Source: Acinetobacter gerneri DSM 14967 = CIP 107464 = MTCC 9824 (GTDB taxonomy: Bacteria > Pseudomonadota > Gammaproteobacteria > Pseudomonadales > Moraxellaceae). Taken from it: a stretch of 64,000 nt of DNA. The stretch is from contig NZ_KB849544.1 of NCBI RefSeq assembly GCF_000368565.1, positions 219,064 through 283,063 of the forward strand, read 5' to 3'. The notes under the pieces are model-generated. The model had not been told where the DNA came from, searched no databases, and worked only from the letters and a program-made list of their open reading frames with translations. Made by a program: the position numbers and the translations under genes. This document shows, piece by piece, positions 16,451 through 24,932 of the stretch (positions are counted from its first letter, which is position 1; the number at the start of each line of letters is the position of its first letter).

Positions 16451-17215
16451 TTATTTCAAATATTCTTTTATATAATCAACCACTTGATCAGGTTTTTGTG
16501 CATGTAACCAATGACCTGCTTGATCTATTGTTTGCAGAATCACATTGGAAAATTGTTGTTCTATAGCTTGAACCTGTTGTTCTTGAGCGACATAAGGCGA
16601 TAAGCCTCCACGAATAAATAAAGCAGGAATGTCACTTTTCACTTGATTTGTCCAAGATAAAATATCTTGATAATGAGCATATATTGAAGATAAATTAAAT
16701 AACCACTGACCTTGTTTAAATGACATTAATAGAAATTGAATGACCATTTCTTCTTGAATATAATCACGCATTATCTCCATTGCATCTTTTCGTGATGAAA
16801 TATTGGCATTTTCCACTGCAAATAATGCCTTAAATATCACATCGTGATGATTTTCTTGATATGCAAATGGTGCCATATCCAATACAACTATTTTATCCAA
16901 ATTTGATGCTGCAATTTCAGCAAGCTTCATGGTGATTTTACCGCCCATGCTATGCCCGATTGCAGTGAATTTTTCTATATTTAAATGTTTGATCGTTTCT
17001 AATATATCTTGTGCCATTAAAGAATAATTCATATCTTCAGAATGCGATGAATGCCCATGATTTCTTACATCAATCTGAATTACATCATGAGTTTGACTGA
17101 ATGCACGAGCAATCACACCCAAATTAGATAAACTACCAAACAGACCATGAATCAGTACAAGCGGAGTATTATTATTTGGTTCAGTTGCTTGAAGTAGCTG
17201 ATAATTGAGTAACAT
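16451..17215 (-). CDS. ybfF: Alpha/beta hydrolase, YbfF-type esterase
   Basis: A 254-residue serine hydrolase. The nucleophile elbow is GHSMGG, the oxyanion region is VLIHGLFGSLSNLGVIAR, and the catalytic His lies in AGHWLHAQKPD. These match the E. coli YbfF esterase over its whole length (RNHGHS, MNYSLMAQDI, VIQFLL.SF.GQW). The family cleaves short acyl esters, including acyl-CoA-type and palmitoyl substrates; the physiological substrate is unknown. The start at 17215 fits the family; an ATG four codons earlier (17227) is also in frame. It is monocistronic. Confidence 0.88.
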   Translation of the reverse strand: MLLNYQLLQATEPNNNTPLVLIHGLFGSLSNLGVIARAFSQTHDVIQIDVRNHGHSSHSEDMNYSLMAQDILETIKHLNIEKFTAIGHSMGGKITMKLAEIAASNLDKIVVLDMAPFAYQENHHDVIFKALFAVENANISSRKDAMEIMRDYIQEEMVIQFLLMSFKQGQWLFNLSSIYAHYQDILSWTNQVKSDIPALFIRGGLSPYVAQEQQVQAIEQQFSNVILQTIDQAGHWLHAQKPDQVVDYIKEYLK

Positions 17216-17389
17216 GTCACGGTCCATTTCATCATAAAAGAAAGCTCTATCATCGCAATTTAGAGGCTTTTGAACAATATTTTTTTATTTATATTTCATA
17301 TGATTATGTAAATTAAAAATAAGTGTATTTTAAGTCGACATTTTCATATTTAGCGTAGACTTACAACAATGTTTATTTATAGATTAAAA

Positions 17390-17411
17390 GAAATCAGCCT
17401 TAGCTGATTTC
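17390..17411 (-). terminator. Terminator overlapping the IclR stop codon
   Basis: GAAATCAGC pairs with GCTGATTTC around the TAA of the IclR gene, followed by UUUU on the minus strand. Confidence 0.75.
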
Positions 17412-18245
17412 CGTTTTAATATTGTTGACCATGTGTAGCAACCGCGGAGCAATATCTTCTTCCAATTTTTCTCGGCCTAAAATAAAGCTTGGACCGCCAC
17501 AGTTAAAGACCAAAAGTCCGTGTTGTTCATGCATCAATGGTACAGCGACGGAATTAACATCTTTATGCCATTCCCCAACTGAAAAACAATAGCCAAAATC
17601 TTCATAGTCTTTAAATGATTTATCTAAATCTCGACTAATCTTCAACCAATCTTCTTTATGTTTTTCACGTATTGCATCAAGTAAAAAATCACGTTCATCT
17701 TCAGGTAATGCAGCCAAACAAGCTCGTCCCATAGAACTCAGATGAATCGGTAAATATGTGCCCACTTGACGACGCATCGTCACATTTCCCTTGCCTTGCA
17801 CCACATCCAAATAAATCATATTTAGGCGATCACGTGTGGCCATTGCAACTGCAGCACCAGCATGATCAGCCAAATCTTTCATATAAGGATGCGCAATTGA
17901 ACGAATAGAAACATTCGAAAGCATAGAATATCCAAATGCTAAAACTCCAGCAGATAGTTGAAATTTACTAGAATTTGGAACTTGTTTTATATAGCCCAAT
18001 CGGGAAAGTGTATGGGTTAATCGGGTAATGGTTGGCTTGGGTAACCCTGTCATTTGTGATAATTCTTGATTACCCAAATGTTGATATTTTGGCGTAAAAC
18101 AACGCAACAATTCTAAACCACGTGCCAATGCCGTAATAAATTGACGATCATTTTCATCCTGCATATCTTCAATCGGATGTAAAAGTTCATGTCTTAATGG
18201 TGCCAATAAAGTTTCGGCTTGATCATTTTCAGGGAAATTACTCAT
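17400..18245 (-). CDS. IclR-family transcriptional regulator
   Basis: A 281-residue regulator with a winged helix (RGLELLRCFTPKYQHLGNQELSQMTGLPKPTITRLTHTLSRLGYI) and a C-terminal IclR effector domain (IHLSSMGRACLAALPEDER; SVAVPLMHEQHGLLVFNCGG). It has the N-terminal extension seen in PcaU, PobR and DcaR-like regulators of aromatic and dicarboxylate catabolism. A perfect palindrome TTTCGCA t TGCGAAA (18275-18289) lies 30 bases upstream of its start. Similar boxes sit at the divergent promoters of the beta-oxidation cluster next door. I infer autoregulation and control of 18444-26174, with a dicarboxylate or CoA ester as effector. Confidence 0.9.
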   Translation of the reverse strand: MSNFPENDQAETLLAPLRHELLHPIEDMQDENDRQFITALARGLELLRCFTPKYQHLGNQELSQMTGLPKPTITRLTHTLSRLGYIKQVPNSSKFQLSAGVLAFGYSMLSNVSIRSIAHPYMKDLADHAGAAVAMATRDRLNMIYLDVVQGKGNVTMRRQVGTYLPIHLSSMGRACLAALPEDERDFLLDAIREKHKEDWLKISRDLDKSFKDYEDFGYCFSVGEWHKDVNSVAVPLMHEQHGLLVFNCGGPSFILGREKLEEDIAPRLLHMVNNIKTEIS

Positions 18246-18274
18246 ACTTGGCGCCTAGTAAAATTTTCAACATA

Positions 18275-18289
18275 TTTCGCATTGCGAAA
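18275..18289. promoter_or_regulatory. IclR-type palindromic box (site 1)
   Basis: TTTCGCA t TGCGAAA is a perfect 7-bp-arm palindrome just upstream of the IclR gene. It shares the core TTTYGCATWGCG with boxes at 23377-23391, 23526-23540 and 28055-28069. Confidence 0.6.
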
Positions 18290-18316
18290 ATTATAATCCA
18301 TTTCTTCTAATAAGAG

Positions 18317-18346
18317 CAAAAGAAGCAAACAATTGCGTTTGCTTCT
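18317..18346 (-). terminator. Terminator of the CoA-transferase / thiolase operon
   Basis: A 10-bp stem AGAAGCAAAC/GTTTGCTTCT with a 6-nt loop, followed on the minus strand by UUUU. It lies about 100 bases beyond the CoA-transferase stop. Confidence 0.7.
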
Positions 18347-18443
18347 CTTAAGTGATCTGACAACATTTTTAAATGGCTTGTTATGCAATTCACTTATTAA
18401 TGTCAGCAGATTTCACATATAAATCATTTAAACAATCAAATGA

Positions 18444-19661
18444 TTATTCAATGATGCCTTTGGCTTTTAATTCACTCAATTGTTTTTCATTTGTGATACG
18501 TGTCAGGATCTCATCAGTATGCTGACCCAATTTAGGCGGTGCAAAACGGTACTCTACAGGAGTTCGAGACAATTTGATCGGTGAACCAATTACTGTCAAT
18601 TTTTCTTTCTCAGGATGCGGCATATCCACGAGCATATTTCGCGCAACAACTTGAGGCTCTTGAAAAGCTTGTTCAAGATTATTGATCATACCGACCGGAA
18701 CTTTTGCCGCATGAATTGCACTCACCCACTCATTTGCAGTTTTTTGAGCAAAATGTTCTGCTAGTAAGCTGGTAATCTCTGTACGATGTTTGATACGGTC
18801 AGCATTTCGCGTATATCTCGGATCATTTGGTAACTCAGACAAACCAATTGCATTACACAATTGGATAAACTGCGTATCATTGCCACATGCAATAATAAAG
18901 TCTTGATCTGAACCTTTAAAGACTTGGTATGGAACAATATTTGCGTGTGCATTACCATAACGTTTTGGAATGTTTCCAGAAGCGAGATAGTTCATCCCCT
19001 GATTTGCTAAAGTTGCAATTTGCACATCCAAAAGCGCCATATCAATATGCTGCCCTAGACCTGTCAAATGTCGATTTAACAATGCTGCTTGAATCGCAAT
19101 CGTAGAATATAAACCTGTGGTTAAATCTGAAAATGCAACACCTAGTTTTTGTGGTCCACCACCCGGTAAATCATCCTTTTCACCAGTCACGGACATCAAA
19201 CCGCCCATACCTTGAATAATAAAATCATAACCGGGATCAGGTGCTCTAGGACCTGTTTGCCCAAAACCAGTAATTGAACAATACACTAATTTTGGGTTCA
19301 GTTCCGAAAGTGTTTCATAATCTAAGCCATATTTTTTCAATGACCCAGCTTTATAGTTTTCAATCACTACATCCGAATCCTGTGCCAAAGCACGGACTAA
19401 ATCTTGTCCTTCAGGAGTCGCAATATCGATCGCAACAGACAATTTATTGCGATTTGTAGATTGGTAATAAGCTGCTTCTTGTGTGTCTTGACCAGCATCA
19501 TTTTTCATCCATGGCGGTCCCCAAGATCGTGTATCATCACCACGTTTAGGACGTTCCACTTTTATGACTTCTGCACCGAGATCAGCCAAGATTTGTCCAC
19601 ACCAAGGTCCTGCGAGTACTCGACTTAAATCTAGTACACGTATTCCTTCTAAAGCACCCAT
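18444..19661 (-). CDS. CaiB/BaiF-family CoA-transferase (dicarboxylate-type)
   Basis: A 405-residue class III CoA-transferase. The N-terminal LDLSRVLAGPWCGQILADLGAEVIKVE is the family hallmark. The nucleophilic Asp is expected at D179 in KLGVAFSDLTTG, aligned to the formyl-CoA transferase Asp. It most resembles enzymes that move CoA from succinyl-CoA to C5-C6 dicarboxylates (SUGCT-like). It is the last gene of the minus-strand operon with thiolase, 3-hydroxyacyl-CoA dehydrogenase and hydratase. I infer activation of adipate or a similar dicarboxylate. Glutarate is less likely, as the nearby acyl-CoA dehydrogenase does not look like GcdH. Confidence 0.88.
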   Translation of the reverse strand: MGALEGIRVLDLSRVLAGPWCGQILADLGAEVIKVERPKRGDDTRSWGPPWMKNDAGQDTQEAAYYQSTNRNKLSVAIDIATPEGQDLVRALAQDSDVVIENYKAGSLKKYGLDYETLSELNPKLVYCSITGFGQTGPRAPDPGYDFIIQGMGGLMSVTGEKDDLPGGGPQKLGVAFSDLTTGLYSTIAIQAALLNRHLTGLGQHIDMALLDVQIATLANQGMNYLASGNIPKRYGNAHANIVPYQVFKGSDQDFIIACGNDTQFIQLCNAIGLSELPNDPRYTRNADRIKHRTEITSLLAEHFAQKTANEWVSAIHAAKVPVGMINNLEQAFQEPQVVARNMLVDMPHPEKEKLTVIGSPIKLSRTPVEYRFAPPKLGQHTDEILTRITNEKQLSELKAKGIIE

Positions 19662-19705
19662 AATTATTCCTACAACTCTACAATTTTTGATTGAAAAAGC
19701 ACGTA

Positions 19706-20908
19706 TTAAACGCGCTCAATCACCATTGCTAAACCTTGACCCACACCGATACACAAACTAATTACCGCATATTTTTTCTGTTGACGTTGCAATTCGCGAG
19801 CTACAGTCAATGTCAAACGGGCACCAGATGCACCTAAAGGATGTCCAACTGCGATCGCACCACCATTTGGATTTACACGTGGGTCATTAAACTCAACATT
19901 TAGTCCTTTTAGACAAGACAAAACTTGTGAGGCAAATGCTTCATTTATTTCAATAATATCCATATCATCTAGGCTTAAGTTGGCACGTTTTAATGCTAAT
20001 TTAATCGCCTCGATTGGACCTGCTCCCATGATACGAGGCTCAATCCCCATTGCTGCTGAAGCTAAAATTTTTGCAATTGGTTTTTTCCCAATCACTTTTT
20101 CAGCAGCTTCCGAACCAATAATCAATGCTGCAGCACCATCATTTACACCAGATGCATTACCTGCTGTAACCACACCACCTTCAAATAAAGGTTTAAGTTT
20201 GGTTAATGACTCAATTTTGCTGTTCGCACGTGGATGCTCATCTTCTTTAATTTCAAGCGGTGGTAATTTTTTACCTTGTGAAACAGAGATAGGGGTAATT
20301 TCTTCAACAAAAAAACCTGACTCTTGCGCTTTTTGATATTTATGCTGTGAAGAAAGTGCAAATTCATCTGCTTGTTCACGTGAAATTCCAAATTCTACAG
20401 CTACATTATCACCTGTTTTTGGCATGGTATCGTCGCCAAAAGCAGTTTCAATTTTTTTGTTTGGAAAACGTGCTCCGATCGTTGAATCAAAAACTTTTAC
20501 ATCACGGCTGTAAGCACTTTCGGCTTTGCCCGTAACAAATGGTGCACGTGACATGCTTTCCACACCGCCTGCGATGTAAATATCTCCTTCACCACAAGTG
20601 ATGGCGCGAGCAGCATCAATCACAGCACCCAAGCCACTTGCACATAAACGGTTTACGGTTTGTGCTGGTGTTTTAACATCTAAACCTGCCAATAAAACCG
20701 CGTGACGTGCAACATTTCGGCTATCTTCACCCGCTTGATTGGTATTACCTAAAATAACATCATCAACTGCATCAATAGGTAAATTTGTTTTTTCAATCAA
20801 TGCCTTGATAACAGCACCTGCTAAATCATCTGGACGAACGGATGCCAATGCACCACCATGTTTACCAAATGCTGATCTTAAACCGTCATAAATATATGCA
20901 TTTAACAT
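19706..20908 (-). CDS. Thiolase, probably 3-oxoadipyl-CoA thiolase (PcaF/PaaJ-like)
   Basis: A 400-residue thiolase. The acyl-accepting Cys is C89 in VNRLCASGLGA. The C-terminal catalytic pair lies in GGAIAVGHPLGASGAR and SLCIGVGQG. N-terminal features (RPDDLAGAVIKAL, NQAGEDSRNVAR, AGGVESMSRAPFV) are those of PcaF/PaaJ enzymes, which split 3-oxoadipyl-CoA into succinyl-CoA and acetyl-CoA. It lies 12 nt after the dehydrogenase gene. The paa operon at 42753-52770 has no paaJ, so this enzyme could also finish phenylacetate breakdown. Confidence 0.88.
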   Translation of the reverse strand: MLNAYIYDGLRSAFGKHGGALASVRPDDLAGAVIKALIEKTNLPIDAVDDVILGNTNQAGEDSRNVARHAVLLAGLDVKTPAQTVNRLCASGLGAVIDAARAITCGEGDIYIAGGVESMSRAPFVTGKAESAYSRDVKVFDSTIGARFPNKKIETAFGDDTMPKTGDNVAVEFGISREQADEFALSSQHKYQKAQESGFFVEEITPISVSQGKKLPPLEIKEDEHPRANSKIESLTKLKPLFEGGVVTAGNASGVNDGAAALIIGSEAAEKVIGKKPIAKILASAAMGIEPRIMGAGPIEAIKLALKRANLSLDDMDIIEINEAFASQVLSCLKGLNVEFNDPRVNPNGGAIAVGHPLGASGARLTLTVARELQRQQKKYAVISLCIGVGQGLAMVIERV

Positions 20909-20920
20909 TTTTTGCCTTCC

Positions 20921-22465
20921 TTAAGCTTGAGTAATATTGTGATTTACAGCATTGTTTTTTGAAAATAATAGCGATAGACCTAAAGCAGCTCGACGTTGCA
21001 ACCATGGGCTTGGACGATAGCGTGGATCCAAAGTAATGGCACTGATTCTTTCTAAAATCAATAAAATACGATCAGTACCCAAATGATCTCCCCATGATAA
21101 TGGTCCAAATGGATAACCCAAACCGAGTTTTACAGCCTGATCAATATCAGAAGCAGTTGCAATTTGTTGTTGTGCGATATCACAAGCCAAATTGATGATC
21201 ATTGCCAAAGTTCGCTGTGCCACAAAGCCGACGCTTTCATTGATCACGCTCACGCCAGTTTGATCTTTGGCAAAAATTGCATGTGCTTGATCTATATAAT
21301 GTTGCTCTGTTATTAATGAAGGCATCACTGTACGATGACGAGCGAAATCAGTCAGCATATCGATCGCAACGACATGTTGTGCATTTAGCCCAAAACGTAG
21401 CGCAGCTGTAGTGGTATCTTCACCATAAGTCGCCAAGATACACAAACTTTCTTTACTTGGCTCTTCAGCATCGTCAAGTTCAATACCTTGCTGATTCAAG
21501 TAATTTTTGAGAATTTCAGCATCATGATTTAAGTCAGAACCAATCCAGACTTTATCGAAAATAGCTACATTTGGGACAGCTTGTGCAGCTTCTTCATTGG
21601 TTTTTTTAGCATCTACATATTTATAAAAGCCTTGACCCACTTTACGCCCAACATGACCTGCGCTGAGCATTTGGCGTGTTAATGGATTTGGACGATAGCG
21701 TGGATCTTGATAAAACTGATTGTAGATTGACTCCATAACTGGATGCGAAACATCCAAAGCTGTCAAATCAAATAGCTCTAAAGGCCCCATTCTAAAGCCT
21801 GCACCTTCACGTAAAATTCGGTCTACTTCACTGACAGAAGTGACACCTTCTGACAAGATTTTAAGACCTTCAGTACTATAGGCACGCCCTGCATGGTTCA
21901 CAATAAATCCAGGCGTATCTTTGGTTCTTACCCCCAAGTGCCCCATCGATTTGGCAAAAGTCAATAGTTCTGCGATGACAGGTTCATCTGTCGCCAAACC
22001 TGCGATCACTTCAACAATTTTCATCAAAGGAACTGGATTGAAGAAATGGAATCCTGCAATACGATTTGGATGTTCACACGCAGCAGCTAAAGCGGTCACG
22101 GAAAGAGAAGAAGTATTTGAAACTAAAATAGTCTCTTTTGACACTATACTTTCAATCTGTTTAAACAATTTTTGTTTAATTTCCAGATTTTCAATGATCG
22201 CCTCGATCACCAAATCAGCTTCTTTAATCTGCTCAATCGTGTCTAAAACCACCAAACGCTGCAAAGTTTGCTCAACGTCTGAAGCGCTTAATTTACCTTT
22301 TGCTTGTAATTTTTCTAAAGTTTGTTTGAGATTTGCTTTACCTGTTGTCGCTGCACCTTCCCGTGCATCAAAAAGCAATACCTGAACACCTGATTGTGCA
22401 GCAATTTGGGCAATCCCCATTCCCATTACGCCAGTGCCTACCAGTGCCATTGTTTGAATTGCCAT
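20921..22465 (-). CDS. 3-hydroxyacyl-CoA dehydrogenase (PaaH-like, long form)
   Basis: A 514-residue NAD-dependent dehydrogenase. The N-terminal Rossmann motif is GTGVMGMGIAQIAA. HFFNPVPLMKIVEVI and the TPGFIVN segment mark the first catalytic unit. A second C-terminal 3HCDH domain follows (ESVGFVAQRTLAMIINLA, LGLGYPFGPLSWGD). This two-domain architecture is that of PaaH/PaaC-type 3-hydroxyadipyl-CoA dehydrogenases. The start at 22465 has GGAG 6 nt upstream; the longer TTG start at 22477 is unlikely. It is probably the missing PaaH activity of the paa operon as well as part of dicarboxylate beta-oxidation. Confidence 0.9.
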   Translation of the reverse strand: MAIQTMALVGTGVMGMGIAQIAAQSGVQVLLFDAREGAATTGKANLKQTLEKLQAKGKLSASDVEQTLQRLVVLDTIEQIKEADLVIEAIIENLEIKQKLFKQIESIVSKETILVSNTSSLSVTALAAACEHPNRIAGFHFFNPVPLMKIVEVIAGLATDEPVIAELLTFAKSMGHLGVRTKDTPGFIVNHAGRAYSTEGLKILSEGVTSVSEVDRILREGAGFRMGPLELFDLTALDVSHPVMESIYNQFYQDPRYRPNPLTRQMLSAGHVGRKVGQGFYKYVDAKKTNEEAAQAVPNVAIFDKVWIGSDLNHDAEILKNYLNQQGIELDDAEEPSKESLCILATYGEDTTTAALRFGLNAQHVVAIDMLTDFARHRTVMPSLITEQHYIDQAHAIFAKDQTGVSVINESVGFVAQRTLAMIINLACDIAQQQIATASDIDQAVKLGLGYPFGPLSWGDHLGTDRILLILERISAITLDPRYRPSPWLQRRAALGLSLLFSKNNAVNHNITQA

Positions 22466-22586
22466 TTTATTCTCCAATTTACCTTATATTTTCACAACAT
22501 TTTATCTGTATTGTTCATTGCATATTTAAATGAATCATCACAGAAATAATGACGAATAATCACGCTCTTTTTATAAAGAAGTTTGA

Positions 22587-23366
22587 TTATTTCCCTTGAT
22601 AATTTGCTGGACGCTTTTCAAAAAAGGCATTTACACCTTCTTTTTGGTCTTGTGTATCAAATAAAAGTTGAAATGCTTTACGTTCTAAAGTTAATGCACT
22701 TTGTAATGACATATCCTGACCTAAATTGGTCACTTCTTTGATTTGCTGTACAGCAATTGGAGATAATGCGGCAATATTTGCAGCAATTTCTAAAGCATGC
22801 GCAATCGTTTGTTCTGATTCGACAACTTCCGAAACCAAGCCCATTTGTTTAGCTTCAGCTGCTTCGATCATTTTTCCAGTCAAGACCATTAACATGGTTT
22901 GGAATTTTCCGATCGCACGTAACAAACGCTGGGTACCACCCGCACCAGGCATCAAACCAAGCTTAACCTCTGGCTGACCAAACTTTGCATTTGAACCAGC
23001 AATAATAATGTCTGCATGCATCGCAAGCTCACAGCCACCGCCCAAGGCATAGCCGTTCACTGCTGCAATGATCGGTTTCGGACAATCCACAATACTCTGC
23101 CAATATTGCTCAGTATGACGCAGATACATTTCCGAAGTTGTTGCAGTGGTAAAATCTTTAATATCCGCGCCTGCTGCGAAAACTTTCTCACCGCCAGTTA
23201 ATACAATCGCACGTACATTTTCATTTTTTGAAAGTTCTTGAAACGTTGTGGACAGTGCTTGACGGAGTTCTAGATTGAGTGCATTCCTTGCTTCTGGACG
23301 CTGTAATTCGATGATTGCAACAGCATTGTCCTGTATTGTTAATTTTAATACTTGATTGTTTTCCAT
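22587..23366 (-). CDS. Enoyl-CoA hydratase (PaaF-like)
   Basis: A 259-residue crotonase. Oxyanion-hole strands FAAGADIKDF and NGYALGGGCELAMHADI and both catalytic Glu segments (GGCELA and FGQPEVKLGLMPGAGG) are present, so it should be an active hydratase. It resembles PaaF, which hydrates 2,3-dehydroadipyl-CoA. The start is probably Met-Glu-Asn-Asn at 23366; the longer frame to 23384 would run into the IclR-type box. It is the first gene of the minus-strand operon, divergent from the acyl-CoA dehydrogenase. Confidence 0.88.
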   Translation of the reverse strand: MENNQVLKLTIQDNAVAIIELQRPEARNALNLELRQALSTTFQELSKNENVRAIVLTGGEKVFAAGADIKDFTTATTSEMYLRHTEQYWQSIVDCPKPIIAAVNGYALGGGCELAMHADIIIAGSNAKFGQPEVKLGLMPGAGGTQRLLRAIGKFQTMLMVLTGKMIEAAEAKQMGLVSEVVESEQTIAHALEIAANIAALSPIAVQQIKEVTNLGQDMSLQSALTLERKAFQLLFDTQDQKEGVNAFFEKRPANYQGK

Positions 23367-23376
23367 AATCAGCTCA

Positions 23377-23391
23377 TTTCGCATAGCGGTA
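23377..23391. promoter_or_regulatory. IclR-type box (site 2) at the hydratase start
   Basis: TTTCGCATAGCGGTA overlaps the 5' end of the hydratase gene. Together with the inverted copy at 23526-23540 it brackets the divergent promoter region. The longer match GCATAGCGGTACTTT is repeated in inverted orientation at 23522-23536 with 14 of 15 identities. Confidence 0.55.
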
Positions 23392-23525
23392 CTTTAAAAT
23401 CAATATATCTTAGTTTTTGATAAAAATAAAAGGGTTTTTTCTCATACTAAAAGATGATATTACGATCTATTATTACAAATTCGTTTAATTTCAATGTATT
23501 AAAAAATACAACAATAAAAATAAAG

Positions 23526-23540
23526 TATCGCTATGCGGTA
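23526..23540. promoter_or_regulatory. IclR-type box (site 3) upstream of the acyl-CoA dehydrogenase
   Basis: The minus strand reads TACCGCATAGCGATA, about 135 bases before the acyl-CoA dehydrogenase start. It is an inverted relative of site 2. Confidence 0.55.
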
Positions 23541-23674
23541 TTTATTTTTAAAAATATTGTTTTATTGATTTTTTTTGATTAGTATCCGTTTAAATTAGAT
23601 GTTAAATGCATAGTTTTGGATCATTTTCCAAACAATTGCTTAAAAATTTGTGAAAGCCTCACAAGGAGCTATAT

Positions 23675-24829
23675 ATGATTCGAGATCAGGAAACATTAGA
23701 TCAATTGGTTGATATGATTCGTCAGTTTGTCGAAGGTGTACTTATTCCAAATGAAGAACAAGTCGCTGAAACAGACGAAATTCCTGCCGAAATCGTACAA
23801 CAAATGAAAGAACTGGGGCTTTTTGGTTTGACCATTCCTGAACAATATGAAGGTTTGGGTCTTACTATGGAAGAAGAAGTTTATATTGCATTTGAACTAG
23901 GTCGTACTTCTCCTGCATTTCGTTCATTAATTGGCACAAATAATGGCATCGGCTCAAGCGGTATCATCATTGATGGAACGGAAGAGCAAAAACAATTCTT
24001 CTTACCTCGCTTTGCTCGCGGTGAAATCATTGGCTCATTCTGTCTCACAGAACCTGACTCGGGTTCTGATGCTGCATCATTAAAAACAACAGCAGTGAAA
24101 GACGGTGACTTTTATATTCTAAACGGTACTAAACGTTTTATTACCAATGCTCCGCATGCGGGTGCATTTACTGTTATGGCACGCACTAATCCTGAAATTA
24201 AAGGTGCTGGCGGTATTTCAGCATTTATCGTTGATAGTCAAACAGCTGGGATTTCACTCGGTAAACGTGACAAAAAAATGGGACAAAAAGGTGCGCATAC
24301 TTGTGACGTAATCTTTGAAAACTGCAAAGTTCCAGCCTCAGCATTAATTGGTGGTGTAGAAGGTGTCGGTTTTAAAACTGCAATGAAAGTCCTAGATAAA
24401 GGTCGTATTCATATTGCAGCTCTCAGCGTTGGTGCTGCAACACGTATGCTCGATGATGCCCTCCACTATGCTGTTGAGCGTAAACAATTTGGTCAAGCGA
24501 TTGCAAACTTCCAATTGATTCAAGGTATGTTGGCTGACTCAAAAGCAGAAATCTATGCTGCAAAATGTATGGTTATTGATGCAGCAAAACAACGTGATGC
24601 AGGCAAAAATGTGAGCACAGAAGCCTCTTGCGCAAAAATGTTCGCTACAGAAATGTGTGGCCGTGTCGCAGATCGTTGTGTGCAAATTCATGGTGGTGCG
24701 GGTTATATCAGTGAATATTCAATTGAACGTTTCTACCGTGATGTACGTTTATTCCGTCTATATGAAGGCACAACACAAATTCAACAAGTAATTATCGCTC
24801 GCAATATGATTCGCGAGATCTCTCAATAA
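23675..24829 (+). CDS. Acyl-CoA dehydrogenase (dicarboxylyl-CoA type, DcaA-like)
   Basis: A 384-residue FAD flavoprotein that introduces a trans-2,3 double bond. FAD/substrate segments FCLTEPDSGSDAASLKT and FITNAPHAG, and the C-terminal catalytic Glu in YEGTTQIQQ, are present. AAGGAG precedes the ATG. Its neighbours supply all remaining steps from dicarboxylate to succinyl-CoA and acetyl-CoA, so a substrate such as adipyl-CoA is inferred. The electron acceptor would be ETF, which is not in the window. A 10-bp-stem hairpin lies between it and the MFS gene. Confidence 0.9.
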   Translation: MIRDQETLDQLVDMIRQFVEGVLIPNEEQVAETDEIPAEIVQQMKELGLFGLTIPEQYEGLGLTMEEEVYIAFELGRTSPAFRSLIGTNNGIGSSGIIIDGTEEQKQFFLPRFARGEIIGSFCLTEPDSGSDAASLKTTAVKDGDFYILNGTKRFITNAPHAGAFTVMARTNPEIKGAGGISAFIVDSQTAGISLGKRDKKMGQKGAHTCDVIFENCKVPASALIGGVEGVGFKTAMKVLDKGRIHIAALSVGAATRMLDDALHYAVERKQFGQAIANFQLIQGMLADSKAEIYAAKCMVIDAAKQRDAGKNVSTEASCAKMFATEMCGRVADRCVQIHGGAGYISEYSIERFYRDVRLFRLYEGTTQIQQVIIARNMIREISQ

Positions 24830-24851
24830 AATTGGCAATTTGAGGAAAAAA

Positions 24852-24900
24852 CAAGTCGATTCATATTTCGGGGAATATTTGAAAAATATAAATCGACTTG
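24852..24900 (+). other. Intercistronic hairpin between acyl-CoA dehydrogenase and MFS gene
   Basis: CAAGTCGATT at 24852-24861 pairs perfectly with AATCGACTTG at 24891-24900. No U-tract follows, so it is more likely an RNA processing or partial-attenuation structure than a full terminator. Confidence 0.5.
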
Positions 24901-24932
24901 ATTGCTGATTTAAGATTTGGTGGTAAAGGAAT